From Malus domestica (taxonomy: Eukaryota; Streptophyta; Magnoliopsida; Rosales; Rosaceae), in NCBI RefSeq assembly GCF_042453785.1, contig NC_091670.1, positions 40,311,501 to 40,375,500 of the forward strand: a stretch of 64,000 nucleotides of DNA, given 5' to 3'. Below are positions 58,192-64,000 of this stretch, in pieces (the first letter of the stretch is position 1; every line of letters begins with the position of its first letter). Under the pieces are notes generated by a model. That model did no database searches and was not told where the DNA came from. It saw only the letters and a program-made list of their open reading frames with translations. The position numbers were made by a program, and so were the translations under genes.

Positions 58192-58510
58192 AGTTGTGTT
58201 TTTTTTTTTAGTATTGTCAAGCAACCCAATAGATTTCAATAGTAGTCTTTGTTTTTTTTTCTTTTATATTTTTAATCAATTTCATTTGCTTATCAGTTCT
58301 AGCAAATTGAGCTCTTTTACAGCAATTTTTTCTTTAAATAAAATTATTATTATTAAAAATAGTGAGGAAATTCGAAATTATTACAACAATTTAAAAAAAA
58401 AAAGTTTCGAATCATGACCGCATAGGGAGTTTACAACATTTTAATTAAGAAATTAGGCTTCAGCTCAACTCATCTTTGCAACGTCGGTTCCGCTTCACAT
58501 CAACAGGCAA
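58150..58510. repeat. Partner of copy C segment 1-358
   Basis: Direct repeat of the first 358 bp of the window. Beyond CAACAGGCAATGTTTTC the two diverge. Confidence 0.7.
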
Positions 58511-59225
58511 TGTTTTCTCCTCAACAAATAGTATTCTTTTACGAGACAAAGACTAATGAGGGTGATATATATAATTAATAATAATACTTGTGTTCCCTTT
58601 ACGATGGAATGCACATATTTTACCATTATCTAATAATGTATCTTTATCATATAAATTTATATTTAAAGTTGTTTAATTTTTAAAACTTCATGTGGATATC
58701 TTCCTATAAAAAAGTTATTCGAATTGGAAATCCTTTAGTCATCAAAATATATAAAAAAAAATAAACAATTTCAACATAAATATGTTAGTTACTCACACAG
58801 TCACTTTGTATATTCCCTCACGTAGGAAACGCAATAATTATCCTCAAATTAATTCTTCTCGAGAGTAGAATTTTTATTGTTGGTTTTTTGTAACCTTTGG
58901 ACCTAAACTGATGAGGACCTCTCATTGTTTTTTAGGTTGCCGTTATCATTTTGCTTGGTCATTTTATCTAGTTCTTTTGAGCCTTGTACTAATTTTTAAT
59001 GTAATAGAAATTATCTTTGTGATAAAAAAAAATCATTATTCCTCGTATGAACATGCGATGTAACACACTTTCATGGAAGAACAGACGATAAAGACGATAT
59101 CCAAATTTTCTCTGTGTTATTTGGACTTTCCCAACCAAATAAATAATAACCAATAAACAAATAAATAAAAGTTTAACTTCAAACATTGAGAAGCGAAATT
59201 CCAACACTACGAGCCTAACTTTCTG
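58511..59225. other. Intergenic, nothing recognised
   Basis: AT-rich, no coding frame, TIR or array supported. Confidence 0.4.
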
Positions 59226-59421
59226 GGATTTGGATCCTCTCCTAAGCTCAAGATGAGGATTCTCTCGATCAAGAAGTGTAAATCATTAGATAAAAATTTA
59301 ACGATTACAAATAGAGGAATCTCTTTAAAATTATAATAATTATAATCGTTGAATTTTCAACCAACGGTCCACATTTCTTGGTCATCCTCACCTTATGCTC
59401 AGAAGAGGATTCAAATTCAAC
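59226..59421. mobile_element. MITE, GGATTTGGATCCTCTCC ends
   Basis: GGATTTGGATCCTCTCC...CTCAAGATGAGGAT is inverted at the right end (ATCCTCACCTTATGCTCAGA, AGAGGATTCAAATTC). The centre has complementary AACGATTACAA/TTATAATCGTT. About 196 bp, non-coding. Confidence 0.7.
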
Positions 59422-59577
59422 TTTCTGGCCGGTTTCCTAATTAATTAGCTTTTGGGATTTTGGACCAATACCAATTAATAAGCACGTTGAAGTTTGACTG
59501 GGGAAAGCAACTACAGAGATCACGTCGGATTCATCCCACCAGGACAATTCGTGGCTAAATCCAATTTTTATTAGGAG

Positions 59578-59760
59578 ATGGATTGTGTGCCCTCCCCTTT
59601 CCATACCCTCCTTGTATCCTCCTATTTTATGCGGTCATGATTAAACCACGATAATGTTTTATTTTAATTTTTTTATAAAAATAATAAGATAAAAAATAAA
59701 TATTGACGTAATTTAACCGTAAGCATACAGGAGAATATGAAAAGGGGTATGAAGAAGGTG
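59578..59760. mobile_element. MITE related to the block A element at 21370-21569
   Basis: The arms CCTCCTATTTTATGCGGTCA and TGACGTAATTTAACCGTAAG...GGAGAATATG form a loose hairpin. The inner sequence GTCATGATTAAACCACG resembles GTCACGATTAAATCACG of the other element. Confidence 0.5.
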
Positions 59761-60019
59761 GGCAGACAATTCATCTGCTTTTTATTATTCAAAAAGCTGA
59801 AAAACTGGTTTCTACGAGAACCACAGCCGATTATGCGTGTAAATCCAGCCACCTTGACCTTGCTCTTTTCTTTTGACCAGATCTTGTGTGAAACTACGAA
59901 TATTTATCTATTAGAGAGAGAGAGAGAGATATATATATATATTACAAGTAATATTACAACTCTAACCTATAGTAAATGGATCAGGCGGTCTGGAGCTTTC
60001 CATATTCGCGAAGATTTTA

Positions 60020-60835
60020 TGGCGCGTTTACTAATCCGTAATCAAATTGAGAGGAATTGGATTGAGGGAGAATTGGATTGAGGAGGAATTGAAATGAGGT
60101 GGAATCAAAATCAGATTCCTGTTGAAGTTGTTTACTAAAACTGTCAGGAATCGGAGTAGGAATGATGTTGAGTCCATATAAGTTGTTTACTAATTCATTT
60201 CAATCGGAATGAAAACTAGGTTGATTACTATATTGCCCTTACATAAATAAATTATTTTCATACTAATAATTTAATTAAATTCTTAATTAAATTTATATAA
60301 TAAAATTCATCTATATAAGCATGTATAAATAGGTTTTATTTATTTATTAAAAGATGGCAAAAATGATATTGAGTCTATATAAGTTGTTTACTAATTCACT
60401 TCAATCGGAATGAAAACTAAGTTGATGACTAAATTGCCCTTACATAAATAAATTATTTTCATACTAATTAATTAAATTAAATTCTTAATTAAATTTATAT
60501 AATAAAATTATCTATATAAAAAAATATAAATAGGTTTTATTTATTTATTAAAAATGACATAATGAGTGTCAAATGAAGGGCAATGTTGGGATAATAAGAA
60601 ACAAGTGAGGGCATAATTGGAATAAAATATGCATTCCTGATTCCCTTGCCCTTAGGGAATTCAAATACCTCACAAAACTAGGGAATCCGGTTCCTCCAAT
60701 TTCAGGAATTGGATTCCTTGTTTCGTGTGGGCTCCACCACTGTTTTGATTCCTTAATATTTAGTAAACACCGAAATACTCCGTAATCGGAATTCAATTCC
60801 CTTTCTTTATTCCGATTACCCTTACGTAAACATGT
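60020..60835. mobile_element. TIR element with a 201-bp internal duplication
   Basis: The ends GTTTACTAATCCGTAATCA and GATTACCCTTACGTAAACA are inverted. Inside, TGAGTC.ATATAAGTTGTTTA starts two direct copies of about 201 bp (60165 and 60366). The sequence has GGAATTGGATT-like motifs on both arms. No transposase. Confidence 0.6.
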
Positions 60836-60879
60836 CATTAGTCTCTCTTGAGATTCTGACTAAGTTATGTAATGCTCCT

Positions 60880-61110
60880 CCTATTGGTCTCATTCTTCAG
60901 CATCCTCCTTTGTATAATTGTGTTAAAGGGAATATAGGTGCTCTTGCTAAGTGTAATTCGGGTCCTGCAGTTTATGATGGGGTCTTACGTGATTTTACGG
61001 GTTATTTTCTTAGCGGTTTTTCTCAGAGTTTGGACATCATACTTCTATGCAGAGCTTCATGCTGTTATTCTTGTTGCGGAGCTGCCCCACCGCATGGGGT
61101 TGGTGACTTG
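60880..61110 (+). pseudogene. LINE RNase H domain remnant
   Basis: The frame reads HPPLYNCVKGNIGALAKCNS then GPAVYDGVLRDFTGYFLSGF, the start of the RNase H domain found at the end of plant L1-like LINEs. A frameshift follows: FYAELHAVILVAELPHRMG continues in another frame. The usual catalytic Asp-Gly after the Asn is lost (NIGA). It is a degraded fragment. Confidence 0.7.
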
Positions 61111-61114
61111 TTAT

Positions 61115-62290
61115 TAACACTCTCAAATTCTCATTTTACATGTCTTACAAGTGTATTTTTCTTTTTAAATATAAAAAATTTGAACTGTAAAATGAAAATT
61201 TTAAAATACCAATAACAATTTATTTACTTATAAGCATATACAAATTTATTTATTTTATGTAAAATTAATACTCTCAACAAATTAATCTAATAAATTTCAT
61301 GCATCAGGATTCAGGACCAATCCACTACTTGTACACCTCGTTATTTAATAAAGGGCCACGAGTTTCTTCATCCTGCTGCTTATAAAGAAGTCGTTGTGAC
61401 AAGTGGGTGCATGATCTATAAAGCTCTATATGCATAAAATAATCTACTTTCAGATCTATTACATTTATATTTGAATTTTTTAATTTCTCGAGGATAATTT
61501 TTTTTTTATGCAAACGAGTTAGATGAATAATACTTGAATAATTTGGCCCATGTTAATATTCCAAAACATTTGGGGAACCAACAAGAGGAGAAGGTGGGGG
61601 AGAGAACCCAAAAGCATAAAGTCCTCAAAGAGCATGCTCAATGTCGTCCCACATGTGATACAATTTCTCTTAAACAAGGTTATCCTCTTCGGATTTTGAA
61701 AAGGATTATCTTTGAATCAATTTTACCGAGTCCATCAAAAGCATACAATTCGGACTTTTAAAATTTGATTTAACGATTAAAATTATTATAATTTTTAAAA
61801 TAGATCCTTACTTATAATCGTTAGATCAAATATCAAAGATCCTGATTGTACGTCACGATGGATTTGATGAAAATGATGCTTTCCCTTCTCATTCAAATCT
61901 TTTGCCCATATGTTGGAATTGATTAAATTAATGTAACCCATAAATAATCTCAATTTGATGGCCTTTATTTAATTAAGTACCTTGACAGTTGACACTTCAT
62001 TATCTTTTGTCTTCATCATCATCATCATAGACTAGTCTCCTATCTACCAACTCCTACATCAATTTTCTTTTTTTGACGAGACTTGTAGCTCACTATCAAA
62101 ATAGTTACGTAAAGTATTTAAGCACCACAAAAGAAAATTAAACAACGACGATTGACATAATATTAGTAGTTAGACATTTTATCCGCCTTGTTTTTATGCA
62201 ACTTATATATTAAATTATTGTCAAAATGTACATATAAAATAGCTGATCATCGATGAGATTTTAGGCAAACCATTTTCTTCAACGAAGTCA
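61115..62290. other. Intergenic, no supported gene
   Basis: AT-rich. A weak open frame at 61534-61761 has no recognised features. A (CAT)n run lies near 62016-62028. Confidence 0.4.
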
Positions 62291-62553
62291 AGGGAGCGTT
62301 TGGTACGCAGACGGAACGGGACGGGACGGAACGAAGGTGTAATTTTTAAAAAAGACATGGAGTATATTTGTCTTAAAATGGTAAAACATTGTGTTCCACA
62401 GACGTAGAACAAACCCGTTCCACGGGGGGGAGGTGGAACGCAAAAACACCCAAAATCTATCCCGTGGAACAGCCCGTTCCACCCATTTTTGACGCACCAA
62501 ACGCGGGACGGAACGCCTCGTCCCGTTCCGTCCCACGTACCAAACACACCCCA
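62291..62553. mobile_element. MITE with GC-rich GGGACGGAAC arms
   Basis: GCGTTTGGTACGCAGACGGA...CGGGACGGAAC is inverted at the right (GTCCCGTTCCGTCCCACGTA, CCAAACACACCCC). Inner copies of CCGTTCCAC/GTGGAACG extend the fold. Related in style to the PIF-like MITE at 45341-45549. Confidence 0.7.
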
Positions 62554-63262
62554 AAGGTAGTGAGGTGGCCATGTGCGCTACATACGTAAATCAACTAGAA
62601 CTATTGCTATTATAACAATTCATGAAATCAATCAAACAATCATTTTCCTTCTGGCAGGCATGTTAGTTATTTCTTATCTGGCCAATTGCCTTGTGGATTT
62701 GGTAGATTTAACCTCTCCACCACTAACACATTTAAAAATTTCCAGAAATCGGTAACGTACAATTTAAAAAAAAATATTAATAACAGCAAACCGTGACCGA
62801 GATCTGTCACATATCCAAAATGTCACCTTCATATCGCAAAAACCAAATTTGACTTGGGATAAATACCGTGTACAAATTAAACGCGTTTCTGTTGGCCCAA
62901 AGAAAAATTCTACTCACGTTACTAGCTAGATCGCTTCGCATATCTAGCTTTTGCGTAAAGAGGCTAGCAACCCAACACTAAACTAAGAAAACGTTGAGAA
63001 AACGTTGGGTTGACAAAGATACCATGAAGAATAAAGGGATTATGCAATCCACTTTGCAAGATAATCAAAGCTCCCCGTTGTAGACTTGTCTTAATCCTTT
63101 GCGAAGCAATAACAAGATGATATATACTGGAGGACTCAAATAGTAACTTCATTAATGATATCGTTAGTGAGTTAAGTTGTTAGTTGTTAAGGAAAAGAAT
63201 GATCGGTGAGTACATAGACATAATTGTTTTCTACTACTGTAGTAAAACACTATCTATAAATA
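62554..63262. other. Intergenic, nothing recognised
   Basis: No coding frame or repeat structure is supported; only a tandem AGAAAACGTTG duplet near 62987-63007. Confidence 0.4.
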
Positions 63263-63391
63263 ATGGGATGTGCTATCCACACACCACTTGTTAATTTCTG
63301 TCCGTTGATCTTCTTCAATTCATCCGATCTGACGGTCGAAAACCAAAAAGGTGTGGAATAAGTAAAAAGGGGTATGTGGATATCACATCCC
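63263..63391. mobile_element. MITE, GGGATGTG...CCACACAC family, copy 2
   Basis: GGGATGTGCTATCCACACAC and GTATGTGGATATCACATCCC are inverted. The interior GATCTTCTTCAATTCATCC is the reverse complement of the copy at 10896-11042. Confidence 0.75.
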
Positions 63392-63639
63392 TAAATAATG
63401 AGGTTTTTGAACTTTAATCCCTCAAAAAGATTAAAATTAAAAAAAAACTTGATGTTAGATTAAATATTAATTTTAGTCCCTAATGTGCCCTTAATTCAAA
63501 ATAATTAATGTGAATTTTATTTAATGTCTCCCATTAAATATTTAAATTTATTAATACACAAATTTTAATTTATTTTTTGACCAAAAAAGAGTTTTTTAAT
63601 TTATTAATTTTATTTAACATTCTTCAAACTAGAAAGACT

Positions 63640-64000
63640 CAATTAATGTACCTAAATGTTAGTACCGGAATATATTATATTGAACTAATATATTTAAATG
63701 TTAGTACCAAAATGTATGAACCTAAATATATGCACCGAAATGTATTAATGTACCTAAATGTATGTACCAAAATGTATGTACTGAAATATTAGTACCGAAA
63801 ATGTATTATATTGAATTAATGCACCTAAATGTTTGTATCGAAATGTATGTACCGAAATGTGTGTACCTAAATGTATGCATCGAAGTGTATTATAATGAAT
63901 TTAATATACCTAAATGAAGAAGATAAAGTACATCAAAATATATTGTATAACAAAAATTAGTTTATCTAAATGTTCACAACAAAATATATTACGATGAATG
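63640..64000. repeat. Degenerate GTACC.AAATGTAT repeats
   Basis: The motifs GTACCTAAATGT, GTACCAAAATGTAT and TATTATATTGAA alternate irregularly to the window end. Non-coding; the frame at 63577-63792 is this repeat read through. Confidence 0.75.

Overview
This is nuclear DNA from a flowering plant, most likely a Maleae member of the Rosaceae (apple or pear type). The pointers are intronless polyphenol oxidase (PPO) genes in tandem, a large load of Rosaceae-like MITEs, plant Copia, Athila, RTE and CACTA elements, and a decayed chloroplast ycf1 fragment. The species is inferred from gene and repeat style, not proven. Almost the whole window is transposon-derived. The only gene that looks intact is one PPO on the minus strand (42867-44699).

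Layout. 1-1457 is a remnant of a duplicated PPO-upstream block (copy C) that has lost its PPO. 1561-4830 holds a solo-LTR-like repeat and three TIR elements. About 6672-7950 has exon-like pieces of an unidentified minus-strand gene next to a hAT-like insertion. 11.4-36.8 kb is duplicated block A. It contains a PPO pseudogene split by a Copia retrotransposon (11866-20453), two MULE-type MITEs inserted at one identical site, a TRIM remnant, and a long LTR. That LTR is interrupted by a CACTA transposon (25328-34762) carrying BRCA1/BARD1-like BRCT exons. The CACTA is itself interrupted by an RTE LINE (18-bp target duplication), which contains a Rosaceae LARD-like element. An Athila-type Gypsy element with its 3' half missing (36835-42488) separates A from B. 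42490-54327 is block B: the intact PPO, its MITE-modified promoter, a TRIM and the long LTR. From 54.3 kb to the end there are MITEs, a plastid ycf1 insertion, LINE and Copia remnants and AT-rich DNA.

Blocks A and B align through most of their length, so each acts as the empty-site control for the other. This dates several insertions (CACTA, two MULEs and a 5'-truncated LINE in A; a MULE and a PIF element in B) to after the duplication. Two nested insertions, Copia in PPO and LARD in RTE, share an odd architecture. The host sequence on the left runs past the point where the host sequence on the right resumes (overlaps of about 290 and 190 bp), and the inserted element lacks its left end. I read this as repair of a break by copying from another locus, but an assembly chimera must be excluded.

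Functionally, the intact PPO should encode a thylakoid-lumen type-3 copper o-diphenol oxidase (enzymatic browning, wound response). The other coding-looking sequences are retroelement genes, mostly broken, or captured gene fragments.
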